A stretch of DNA of 31,516 nucleotides, taken from contig BAXV01000046.1 in the NCBI GenBank assembly GCA_001310715.1, forward strand, positions 1 to 31,516. The letters are read 5' to 3'. The notes below the pieces were generated by a model that was given only the letters and a program-made list of their open reading frames with translations, searched no databases and was not told the origin of the DNA. Origin of the DNA: Pseudovibrio sp. JCM 19062 (GTDB lineage: Bacteria; Pseudomonadota; Alphaproteobacteria; Rhizobiales; Stappiaceae). Positions 1 through 8,032 of this stretch are shown here, in pieces (position 1 is the first letter of the stretch; every line of letters starts with the position of its first letter). A program made the translations under genes and the position numbers.

Positions 1-2
1 GC

Positions 3-146
3 AACCTCGTCGAACAGTTCTTCGGAAAAATAAAGGAATACAGGGGCATAGCTACACGTTACGACAAAGATCCTGCTAACTTCCTCGCCGCAGTTAAACT
101 CGTTGCGATGAGAGTATGGATCAAAAGTAATGAGTCTGCGCCCTAG
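3..146 (+). CDS. IS5-family transposase, C-terminal fragment
   Basis: The window opens inside this gene. The 47 visible codons end at a TAG at 144-146. They carry the C-terminal signature of IS5-family (IS427-like) DDE transposases: NLVEQFFGKIKEYRGIATRY, then a helix with FLAAVKLVAMRVWIK and a terminal NES. The Glu of VEQFF is the expected third catalytic acidic residue. The rest of the element lies to the left of the window, so it is unknown whether it is complete or active. The stop codon is also the first three bases of a palindromic repeat half-copy (144-183), which suggests the insertion lies in or beside that repeat. Confidence 0.85.
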   Translation, partial: NLVEQFFGKIKEYRGIATRYDKDPANFLAAVKLVAMRVWIKSNESAP

Positions 147-183
147 AGCCCGATGCGTGAATGTAGATGAACGCAACGTGCTC
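144..183 (-). repeat. Partial copy of dispersed palindromic repeat
   Basis: These 40 bases match 14628-14667 at 36 positions, in the same orientation. Reverse-complemented, they share the 5' end of the full copy at 23477-23581 (a gctct-type end, then TTGCGTTCAT and ATTCACGCA). Only about 40 of the usual 104-105 bases are present. The missing part would lie where the transposase gene now sits. Confidence 0.7.
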
Positions 184-355
184 CTGCCTCTCAATGTATA
201 AGCTTCTTAAGGAAATGCTCATACACCAGAATTGACAATATCTCGTTTTACGTTTGGCCTGCGTCAGGATAATTGTGTCTAATATGTTCTCGACACTGTG
301 TATGGCCTTTTAGTGTTATTTCGGCGCAGTATCGCTTGCTTATCTAAGAGGTCCT

Positions 356-1082
356 ATGAGTTATTTAGAGCTGATTTGTGAAGGTACAACCAATAGTGCT
401 GGTAAATTTCGTCAGGGAATGCGTTCGAAAAGAGCAAGGTACTTAAGTCTACTTTTGCGATGGGGAATGCTGATCGGAATAGTTGTTTTGACCAACTATT
501 TTATTTCCATCTTGCTTGATGTCTATGTTGAGGAGCCGACCCTACAGGCGGGGATGGTGTTTGGTTCAACTATTCTTTTGCTTCTAATCTTATATGCAGT
601 ATTGCTGGCGATACCTTTCTTCCCGGGCGCAGAAGTAGGTATACTAATTTTAACGACACAAGGTAGTTCGGCTGCACCGTTTGTATATCTTGCAACTATT
701 CTGGGCCTGCTAACGAGTTACTTCACTGGTTTGGCGTTTTCTTCACGACTAAAAAGTACCCTGCTGAAGTCTCTTGGACTGCAAAAAAACCGCAGATTTT
801 GTGGAATCAATGCAGGGTTTAGCACCGCAAGAACGCCTGGTGTTATTACAAGCCAGTGCGCCGAGTTGGGTAGGAAACTGGGTGATAAGCAGACGCTATA
901 TATTAATTGCTTTGCTGTTGAATATTCCGGGAAACAGTATGATAGGTGGAGGAGGAGGGATCCTTTTTCTATCAGGATTAAGCCGCTTGTTTTCTAACTT
1001 TTATATTCTTCTGACAATTACGCTTGCTGTATTACCTGTTCCAGCATTGGTGTATTTCTTCGGGGTGGACTTGTTCAATTAA
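356..1082 (+). CDS. Multi-pass membrane protein, possibly VTT/DedA-like (frameshifted)
   Basis: I do not recognise this gene firmly. ATG 356 follows AGAGGTCCT, a good ribosome site. The protein starts in one frame and continues in the next after a seven-A run at 783-789, where one A appears surplus, giving about 241 residues. There are four to five hydrophobic segments: near residues 35-55, 65-90, 100-125, and two in the last 70 residues. The stretch IPFFPGAEVGILIL, a following YLATILGLLTSYFTG, and a glycine-rich IPGNSMIGGGGG motif resemble the re-entrant loop region of VTT (SNARE-associated, DedA/TVP38-type) membrane proteins. That would suggest a lipid or ion transport role, but this is inference from motif shape only. 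It stands alone, convergent with nrdJ. Confidence 0.6.
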
Positions 1083-1233
1083 TGTAGCCATAGAAGTGGC
1101 CCCGCTTGTTTGGACAGTCAGAGCCTGTTTCTCCCGCATCGAAGTGTCTTCTTTTCAATTTTGGTATCTAAAGGGCCTGCATGGCCTTTTGCGTAACAAT
1201 GTTTCTTGAAATGACAATTTTAAACCAATAATG

Positions 1234-1253
1234 GCTCTGAAATGCTTCAGAGC
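1234..1253. terminator. Hairpin between convergent genes
   Basis: Perfect 8-bp stem GCTCTGAA / TTCAGAGC with a 4-base loop, in the gap between the 3' ends of the membrane-protein gene and nrdJ. It lacks a clear U-tract on either strand, so it may be a weak terminator or an mRNA-stabilising end. A second perfect 7-bp hairpin (AACATCT / AGATGTT, 1313-1332) overlaps the nrdJ stop. Confidence 0.35.
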
Positions 1254-1330
1254 ATTATGTGGGGTATCTAGGGTCAAAAATACCCCTAAAAGCGCACCCT
1301 CAGGGGGTAATCAACATCTGGTCCAAGATG

Positions 1331-4300
1331 TTAGCTACAGCCGCTGGTGGAGCCGCAGGTGTCGCACTTCAGGCAGGTGCCGTTGCGCACCATGGTGAAG
1401 TTGCCGCACTCTGCGCAGCTTTCGCTTCATAGCCTTCATGCGGGCCTGTGCGACCTGACTGGCAACAGATGGTTGAGCCGCAGGGGTTGCAGTACCTACT
1501 GCGACAGTACCGGTTGCATCACCACCGCGCTGGAACGCAGTTGCAATGGCATCAGACTGAGCAGAGATCGCACCTGCCAACTGTACAGCCGGATCACCAC
1601 CTGGAACCAAACGGAACTTCTCGGTCTGACCACGAACAAGGCCGTGAGACACGATTGCAGGACCACCTTCATCACCCTGACCTTCAGCAGAGGAACGGGA
1701 GGTAGAGGTCGCGCTGTCCAGTGCTTCCGGCGGAACGTGTGCCAGATCGTTGCGGCCCAGATAAGACACAGCCAGCTCACGGAAGATGTAGTCAAGAATG
1801 GAAGTAGCATTCTTGATCGCATCATTGCCCATCACCATGCCAGCAGGCTCAAAACGGGTGAAGGTGAATGCATCTACGTATTCTTCAAGCGGCACGCCGT
1901 ACTGCAGGCCAAGAGAAATCGCGATAGCAAAGTTGTTCATCAACGAGCGGAAGGCAGCGCCTTCTTTGTGCATGTCGATGAAGATCTCGCCGATACGGCC
2001 ATCCTCGTATTCGCCAGTTGTCAGGTACACTTTATGGCCACCAACGGAAGCCTTCTGAGTGTAGCCCTTACGGCGGTTAGGCAGCCGCTCACGGTTGCGA
2101 ACAGCCCGCTCGACGATCCGCTCAACAATCCGCTCGGCAACAGCTTCAGCGCGCGCAGCCTGTGGCTGTGCGAGGATGTCATCGATGGTGTCTTCAGCTT
2201 CGTCGTCTACATCTTCCAGCAGCTGGGAATTCAGCGGCTGAGACAGCTTGGAACCGTCACGGTAAAGCGCGTTTGCCTTCAGGCCCAGCTTCCAGGAAAG
2301 CATGTAAGCGTCTTTACAGTCCTCAACACTTGCAGAGTTTGCCATGTTGATGGTCTTGGAAATCGCACCGGAGATGAACGGCTGTGCTGCTGCCATCATC
2401 TGGATGTGGCTGTTAACAGACAGGAAGCGCTTACCAATGCGGCCGCATGGGTTCGCACAGTCAAACACAGGGTAGTGCTCTTCCTTCAGGTGCGGCGCAC
2501 CTTCAAGTGTCATAGCACCACAAACATGGGTGTTTGCTGCTTCAATATCTGCCTTGCTGAAGCCCATGTGGGTCAGAAGGTCAAATTCCATGTCGTCCAG
2601 CTGTGCAGCAGAAACGCCCAGCTTGCTTGTCAGTAGCTCATCACCAAGGTCCAGCGGTTCACTACGAACTTGATGTCAAACGCAGAACCAAGTGCACCGG
2701 AAAGCTTTTCAAACGCTGCATCATCAAAGCCTTTGGCCCGCAGGCTGGCTTCATTGATTGCAGGGGCCTGCGAAATGGACCCGTGACCAACAGCATAAGC
2801 TTCAATCTCGCCGATTTCCGCTTCAGAGTAGCCCAGAGCACGCAGTGCGTCAGGTACAGCACGGTTGATGATCTTGAAGTAACCGCCGCCAGCAAGCTTC
2901 TTGAACTTCACAAGCGCAAAGTCAGGCTCAATACCGGTGGTGTCACAGTCCATCACCAGACCAATGGTGCCGGTTGGCGCGATCACAGTGGTCTGCGCGT
3001 TGCGGTAACCGTGCTTCTCGCCAAGCTCCAGAGCCTTGTCCCAGGCAAGACGCGCACGCTCAACAAGCTCAACTTGTGGGCAGTTGGAGGCATCCAGAGG
3101 AACGGGCAGGGTGCTGAGTTTCTCGTAACCGCTGGTCTCGCTGTGAGCAGCACGGCGATGGTTGCGGATGACCCGCAGCATGTCACTTGCGTTTTCCTCA
3201 TAGCGAGGGAAGGCACCCAGTTCACCAGCCATTTCAGCTGAGGTGGCATAACACACACCAGTCATGATCGCGGTGATGGCACCACAAAGAGCGCGGCCTT
3301 CGTCACTGTCATAAGCAATACCGGAGGTCATCAGCAGGCCGCCGATGTTGGCATAGCCCAGACCTGTGGTGCGGTATTCGTAAGATAGCTGTGCAATCTG
3401 CTTGGACGGGAACTGCGCCATCATGACGGAGATCTCAAGCACAATCTGCCAGAGGCGGGTTGCATGCTCAAACTTGTCAAAATCGAACTGGCGGTCTTCC
3501 TTGCTGAACTGCAGGAGGTTCAGGGAAGCAAGGTTACAGGCCGTGTCATCCAGGAACATGTATTCAGAACATGGGTTGGATGCGCGGATTTCGCCGCCCT
3601 GCGGGCAGGTGTGCCATTCATTGATGGTGGTGTGGTACTGGAGGCCCGGATCAGCAGACGCCCATGCCGCGTAACCAATTTGTTCCCAAAGCTCGGCAGC
3701 TTTAATGGTTTTCTTGGTTTGACCGTCAATACGGCCAGTCAGATCCCAGTCACCATCTGCCGTTACAGCTTTCAGGAAGCCATCAGTCACACGAACAGAG
3801 TTGTTGGAGTTCTGGCCGGAAACGGTCAGGTAAGCTTCAGAATCCCAGTCCGTGTCGTAGATTGGGAACTCAATGGTCTTGTAGCCCTGACGCGCGAACT
3901 GAACCACACGCTGGATGTAGTTATCAGGAACCATGGCCTTTTTGGCAGCGCGCATTTCGCGCTTCAGGGCAGGGTTCTTTTTCGGGTCAAAGCAATCGTC
4001 GCCGCTGCTTCGCAGTTGACGCAAGCCTTCATCACCGCCTGCAGGTGCTTCTGACAGATCTTGGAACCGGTTACAATCGCCGCAACCTTCTGTTCCTCAT
4101 GCACCTTCCAGGTCACAAATTCTTCGATATCCGGATGGTCAATGTCGACCACAACCATCTTCGCCGCACGGCGTGTGGTACCACCGGACTTGATCGCGCC
4201 CGCTGCACGATCACCGATCTTCAGGAGCTCATCAGGCCGGAGGACTTGCCGCCGCCTGCCAGACGCTCACCGCTTGCACGCAAGGAGGAGAAGTTGGTGC

Positions 4301-4994
4301 CGGTGCCGGAGCCGTATTTGAACAAACGCGCTTCACGAACCCACAGGTCCATGATGCCGTTTTCATTCACCAGATCATCATCAACGGACTGAATGAAGCA
4401 AGCATGTGGTTGCGGATGCTCGTAGGCAGTCGCAGAACGGGTCAGTTTGCCGGTTTCAAAGTCAACGTAATGGTGGCCTTGGCTTGGGCCATCAATGCCG
4501 TAAGCCCAGTGCAGACCGGTGTTGAACCACTGAGGGGAATTCGGCGCAACCTTCTGGGTGGCGAGCATATAGCGCAGTTCGTCATAAAACGCCTGTGCAT
4601 CTGCTTCACTGTCGAAGTAGCCGCCTTTCCAGCCCCAGTACGTCCATGTACCAGCCAGACGATCAAAAACCTGACGGCTGTCAATCTCGGAACCGAAGCG
4701 CTTGTCCTTGGCCATCTTGGAAAGGGCTTTGTCATCCGGTGCCTTGCGCCACAGCCAGGAAGGAACAGTGTTCTCTTCAACAGCCTTCAGTTTCGCGGGC
4801 ACGCCTGCCTTACGAAAATACTTTTGCGCAAGAATGTCTGAGGCAACCTGAGAGAACTGTTTTGGAACCTGGATGTTCTCGAGGCGAAACACAACGGAGC
4901 CGTCCGGGTTACGGATTTCGCTCGTTGCATTACAGAATTCAATATCTGCGTAGGGGGATTTTCCTTCCGCAGTATATCGCCGTTCAATTCTCAT
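1331..4994 (-). CDS. nrdJ: Class II (adenosylcobalamin-dependent) ribonucleoside-diphosphate reductase NrdJ (frameshifted)
   Basis: NrdJ reduces ribonucleotides to deoxyribonucleotides using adenosylcobalamin, without oxygen and without a separate radical subunit. The start is ATG 4994 ([16 protein letters not shown]), behind AAGGGGCTGAAT. The protein of about 1,220 residues is the usual length for the large proteobacterial form. Visible landmarks are [12 protein letters not shown], the active-site NPCSE (Asn/Cys/Glu) followed by CNLASLNL, and a C-terminal TSCPD-type region ([20 protein letters not shown]). The end has paired cysteines, CAECGNF...CLKCDTCG, for zinc or thiol recycling. Five one-base losses break the frame, near 4226, 4008, 2645, 1434 and 1425. 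Each restores family sequence when one base is added (for example [11 protein letters not shown]). It is monocistronic, with two NrdR-type boxes upstream. Confidence 0.93.
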
Positions 4995-5160
4995 ATTCAG
5001 CCCCTTATCGCACCCGGTTTGGACCACCGCAGTGCATCTCGGTTTTAAGAGATCAGATAGCTAAGAATGTAACCAAAATTCCGCCGCCGGTTCTGATTAT
5101 TCCGCTATCTGGTATTTATCCTAAGTCAACGCAGGTAAGTGGCGCGCAAATCGATGCTAT

Positions 5161-5174
5161 CACAAGATCTAGTG
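5161..5174. promoter_or_regulatory. NrdR box 1 (nrdJ operator)
   Basis: CACAAGATCTAGTG is a near-perfect palindrome fitting the NrdR pattern CACwAnATnTwGTG at every position. It lies about 170 bases upstream of the nrdJ start. NrdR is the Zn/ATP-cone repressor of ribonucleotide reductase genes. It binds pairs of such boxes an integral number of helical turns apart, and a second box starts 31 bases away. Confidence 0.75.
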
Positions 5175-5191
5175 TGCCGATAATATATTAA

Positions 5192-5205
5192 CACAATATT
5201 TAGAC
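5192..5205. promoter_or_regulatory. NrdR box 2 (nrdJ operator)
   Basis: CACAATATTTAGAC matches 12 of 14 positions of the NrdR pattern; the last two bases deviate. Its start is 31 bases from that of the first box, close to three turns of DNA, the classical NrdR pair spacing. It lies on the promoter-distal side relative to nrdJ (-). No cobalamin riboswitch B12-box was seen in the leader between the boxes and the gene. Confidence 0.65.
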
Positions 5206-5697
5206 CGTAATTGGCAAAAAAAAGCGACCGCTTGAAGTGAATTTAAATCCAACTCCTAGCACTCGAAGCTACTTAAATTTTGGTGAACTCCCGGCAGATG
5301 CCGCACTATCCTGAACACGTCTTGATTTCGTCCTCAAACTAGATTGAATCGGAAAGCATCGTCAAGCGCGTTCTGTCCACTGCTTGTGTGTATAAGAGGG
5401 ATCAGAACACCAAATATTGTAATCTATGTGGATTGTGGGGACCCTTTGATCTGCCAAAAAAAGGGGCGCAGGCAGCAGAACCCCGCCATTTCCGCAAAGC
5501 CAAGCGAAAAAGCGAACTCAACCTCATTTTTTTTGGGGAGTAATTTTGCGAAAAATTATTCAGTGGATCACAAAAAAAATAACAGGTAAAAAAAGTCTGT
5601 GTACCCTGCGCAATTTTACTCAGCAGTTATATCAATAGATCCTATATAGTTTCCCAAAGACCTTAAGCATCTGGTTAGGTTAAAGTAGCGAGCAGAT
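5206..5697. other. Intergenic region, no convincing gene
   Basis: About 490 bases between the divergent nrdJ and response-regulator genes. It is A/T rich, with several runs of seven or eight A or T (5460, 5527, 5572, 5588). Short open frames exist on the plus strand, but none has a good start, ribosome site or recognisable protein. It should hold the outer part of the nrdJ promoter and the promoter of the 5698 gene. Confidence 0.5.
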
Positions 5698-6401
5698 ATG
5701 CATCACACCTCCTTCGGCAAGGACATTTCTCAGCTAGATGTGGTTCTTGTGGAACAGTCAAAACCCACCCAAGCTATCTTGCGGGGCATTTTGGGTACTC
5801 TGAAGCTGGGGCGCGTTCGTGTCTATGACAGCCCCAAGGAGCATTGCCAAATTTGATCTCGGACCCACCAGATATGGTGTTGTCCGGGTGGGAGATGAAA
5901 CCGGTCAGCGGCTTCCAGCTTTTAAAGCTCATGCGCTCCGGGCGAATCCCGGAATTGATCAATGTCCCGCTCGTCTTCATTACCGCCTATGGCACCCGCG
6001 CACTGGTGACCCGTGCAATGGAAGCAGGGGCGCACCACCTGCTCGTGACGCCCATTTCCTCGGCCTCCTTGAAGAAGTCCTTAGAATCAATCTGCAAGGA
6101 TCGGCGCCAGTTCGTCCGCAATCGTGGCGGTGGCTTTATCATTGATGGCACCGCAAAACGGCTGGAGCAGAACGAGGCCAAGTTTGCCACGCTGAACAAA
6201 GCGCGTGAGTACCAGAAGCGCGACGGCATCATACCGCGCCCCGAATCTTCTGCGCGGCCAAAATCCGGTAAAATCACCAGACCAGCGCTTGAAACGGACG
6301 AAAACGAGCCGCTTTCCCTTAAAGATCTGGAAATTGGCAGAGTTTCATCCGCAGACAAGTTCGGTCAAAACCCGTATCTGCGCCGCCGTGAACAAAAGTG
6401 A
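5698..6401 (+). CDS. Degenerate CheY-like receiver-domain protein (frameshifted)
   Basis: About 234 residues. The receiver fold occupies roughly residues 12-140, followed by a charged tail (FVRNRGGGFIIDGTAKRLEQ...). Start ATG 5698; the frame breaks near 5840, where GAGCATTG should read GAGGCATTG. Family landmarks are recognisable but altered. The acidic pair is VLVEQSKPTQ. The phosphorylation-site strand reads DMVLSGWEM where relatives have LSDW, so the acceptor Asp is Gly. The late Lys-Pro is LVTP, so the Lys is Thr. It probably cannot be phosphorylated in the normal way and may work by protein contact. There is no output domain and no neighbouring kinase. Confidence 0.75.
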
Positions 6402-6484
6402 AGAGGCAAATGCGGTACTGAATTGTCAAAATAATAACTGACCCTAGGATATTTTAGGCGAGTTCCGGTGAATAGTTGCAACTA

Positions 6485-6511
6485 GGGGGCTCTAAGACTG
6501 GACAGGCCCCC
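6485..6511. other. GC-rich hairpin upstream of the NDUFA12 homologue
   Basis: GGGGGC (6485-6490) pairs with GCCCCC (6506-6511) around a 15-base loop. It sits after the response-regulator gene and 58 bases before the next start. There is no U-tract. It may be an end-of-message structure for the upstream gene or a leader element. Confidence 0.25.
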
Positions 6512-6569
6512 AAACACTCGTCATATTCCGAGAAAATTTACAAGCCAGCGATCTGGAAAGGCCAGACAT

Positions 6570-6956
6570 ATGAAACACCTTCTGCTGACGTTCTTCACAT
6601 GGTGGAACAACGACACGTGGGGCACTCGCTTCTTCACATGGAGAAAGGGTGAATTCGTCGGGACCGATGATTTTGGCAACAAGTACTATAAAGAGCGTGG
6701 CGGCAAGCGTCGCTGGGTGATTTATAAAAACCTTGCAGAAGCCTCCCAGATCCCTGCCGGCTGGCATGGCTGGATGCATTACCGCACAGACACGCCTCCT
6801 ACAGAGAGCGGTTATGTTCCGCATGACTGGGAAATCGCCCACGCTCCAAACCGGACAGGCACACCATACGCCTACCGTCCAAAAGGCTCCATCCTGACCC
6901 CGGAAAAACGTCCGGAAGTGACAGGAGACTACCATGCCTGGACACCCGGCGAATAA
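6570..6956 (+). CDS. NADH:ubiquinone oxidoreductase accessory subunit, NDUFA12 family
   Basis: Intact, 128 residues. It matches the NDUFA12 (B17.2) family across its length: TWWNNDTWGTRFFTWRKGEFVGTDDFGNKYY near the N-terminus, then RRWVIY, PAGWHGWMHY, and a proline/arginine-rich tail (APNRTGTPYAYRPKGSI). In alphaproteobacteria, as in mitochondria, this peripheral-arm subunit is encoded away from the nuo operon, and it is so here. The start ATG follows GGAAAGGCCAGACAT. A strong terminator follows 30 bases after the stop. Confidence 0.93.
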   Translation: MKHLLLTFFTWWNNDTWGTRFFTWRKGEFVGTDDFGNKYYKERGGKRRWVIYKNLAEASQIPAGWHGWMHYRTDTPPTESGYVPHDWEIAHAPNRTGTPYAYRPKGSILTPEKRPEVTGDYHAWTPGE

Positions 6957-6986
6957 GTCGGTCGCCAAGAATTAAAGTTTAGACAC

Positions 6987-7018
6987 AAAAAAAGCCCGGT
7001 CAACCGACCGGGCTTTTT
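6987..7018. terminator. Bidirectional Rho-independent terminator
   Basis: Perfect 8-bp stem GCCCGGTC / GACCGGGC (6994-7001, 7006-7013) with an AACC loop. It is flanked by seven A on the left and five T on the right, so it can end transcription from both the NDUFA12 homologue (+) and the hydrolase gene (-). Confidence 0.93.
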
Positions 7019-7042
7019 CTTATGCAAAGAAGTCTGTGGTGA

Positions 7043-7703
7043 TTAAACCGCGTCTTCCCCGATCAAGCCGAGACGGCGATCCAGATAGCCGGCGCAGTTG
7101 TCAATCAGACCATCCACATGATTTTCAAAGAAGTGGTTCGCACCAGGCATTTCCTGATGGTCGATGATGATACCCTTTTGGGTCTTCAGCTTATCAACCA
7201 GTGTCTGAACGTCCTTTTGCGGAACAACCTTGTCTTCCTCGCCATGAATGATCAGCCCAGAAGACGGGCAGGGGGCAAGGAATGAAAAGTCATGAAGGTT
7301 TGCTGGTGGCGCAATAGAGATAAAGCCTTCCACTTCCGGACGACGCATCAAAAGCTGCATACCGATCCACGCACCAAACGAGAAACCTGCAATCCAGCAT
7401 GCGCGTGCATCAGGATGTACAGTCTGTACCCAATCCAGCGCCGCCGCTGCGTCAGACAGCTCACCTTGCCCGTGATCGAACTGGCCTTGTGAACGACCGA
7501 CACCGCGGAAGTTGAAGCGCAGAACGGCAAAGCCGCGTTTCGCAAACATGTAATACATCTGGTAGATGATCTGATTGTTCATCGTACCGCCAAACTGCGG
7601 GTGCAGATGCAAAACCAATGCAATTGGAGCGTTGCGTTTTTTTAGCTGGATGGAAACGGCCTTCTAGCCGCCCTGCAGGGCCATTGAAGATCACCTCAGG
7701 CAT
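7043..7703 (-). CDS. Alpha/beta hydrolase, COG2945-like (frameshifted)
   Basis: About 219 residues of a short serine hydrolase. The order is MPEVIFNGPAGRLEGR, the oxyanion-region strand LVLHLHPQFGGTMNN, FRGVGRSQG, the nucleophile elbow GFSFG, the acid in HGEEDKVVP, and the histidine in GANHFF, all expected for an active alpha/beta hydrolase. The substrate is unknown; the family is often annotated as a dienelactone-hydrolase-like or X-Pro-peptidase-like protein. One surplus base in a seven-base run (7637-7643) splits the frame. I chose ATG 7703; a TTG at 7712 is possible. It is divergent from the suf operon, sharing its 330-base upstream region. Confidence 0.87.
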
Positions 7704-7779
7704 ATACTGCAAAATCCTCTTGTTTTGGTTGGCAGCAAATGGCCGCCAGTTTTTCTAGTACACCGGATTGTTATCGATT

Positions 7780-7804
7780 AAACTTGACTATAAGATGCAA
7801 GTTT
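7780..7804. promoter_or_regulatory. IscR type-1-like operator of the suf operon
   Basis: A 25-base imperfect palindrome with half-sites AAACTTG and CAAGTTT, and GACT inside the left half. It agrees with the IscR type-1 consensus at about 20 of 25 positions. It overlaps the predicted -35 element, the usual position for repression of Fe-S assembly genes by cluster-loaded IscR. No iscR/rrf2 gene is adjacent here. Confidence 0.6.
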
Positions 7805-7812
7805 ACTAGAAC
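7784..7812 (+). promoter_or_regulatory. Predicted suf operon promoter
   Basis: TTGACT (7784-7789), a 17-base gap, then TAGAAC (7807-7812). The -35 is strong and the -10 weak. The IscR-like palindrome covers the -35 and the Irr-like box begins just past the -10. Transcription would start near 7819, leaving a leader of about 210 bases before the first gene. Confidence 0.45.
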
Positions 7813-7815
7813 CAG

Positions 7816-7830
7816 TTTAGAATTATTCTA
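7816..7830. promoter_or_regulatory. Irr box / iron control element of the suf operon
   Basis: TTTAGAATTATTCTA is the core of the alphaproteobacterial iron control element (TTTAGAAnnnTTCTAAA), missing only the last two right-hand bases. Irr, a Fur-family regulator stabilised under low iron/haem, binds such sites. Placement at the expected transcription start suggests repression by Irr, though Irr can also activate from other positions. Confidence 0.72.
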
Positions 7831-8032
7831 CGATGAATCTCAAGGGCTACACCGAAAATCGACCTCGATAGGAGAAAGGTATATCCAACTCGGCGCACTC
7901 ACGTTATAGACCTCAAAGAACTCAAAGGGAACTCTCTATCCCTTATCGTAAGCACCGTGGAAAATATCAAGGTTTCCATTTCTGTGAAGACCCAATTAGG
8001 GCATTAAAGAACCCCATTTTCTGTGTTAAACT

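Noticed and set aside
1347..2636. Long plus-strand open frame of about 430 codons
   Set aside because: It is antisense to nrdJ, which has clear catalytic motifs on the other strand. The frame matches no family.
4995..5160. Possible cobalamin riboswitch in the nrdJ leader
   Set aside because: I could not find the conserved B12-box or the expected stem arrangement.
5344..5589. Plus-strand 81-codon frame between nrdJ and the receiver gene
   Set aside because: It starts at a TTG without a ribosome site, has erratic composition and no family features.
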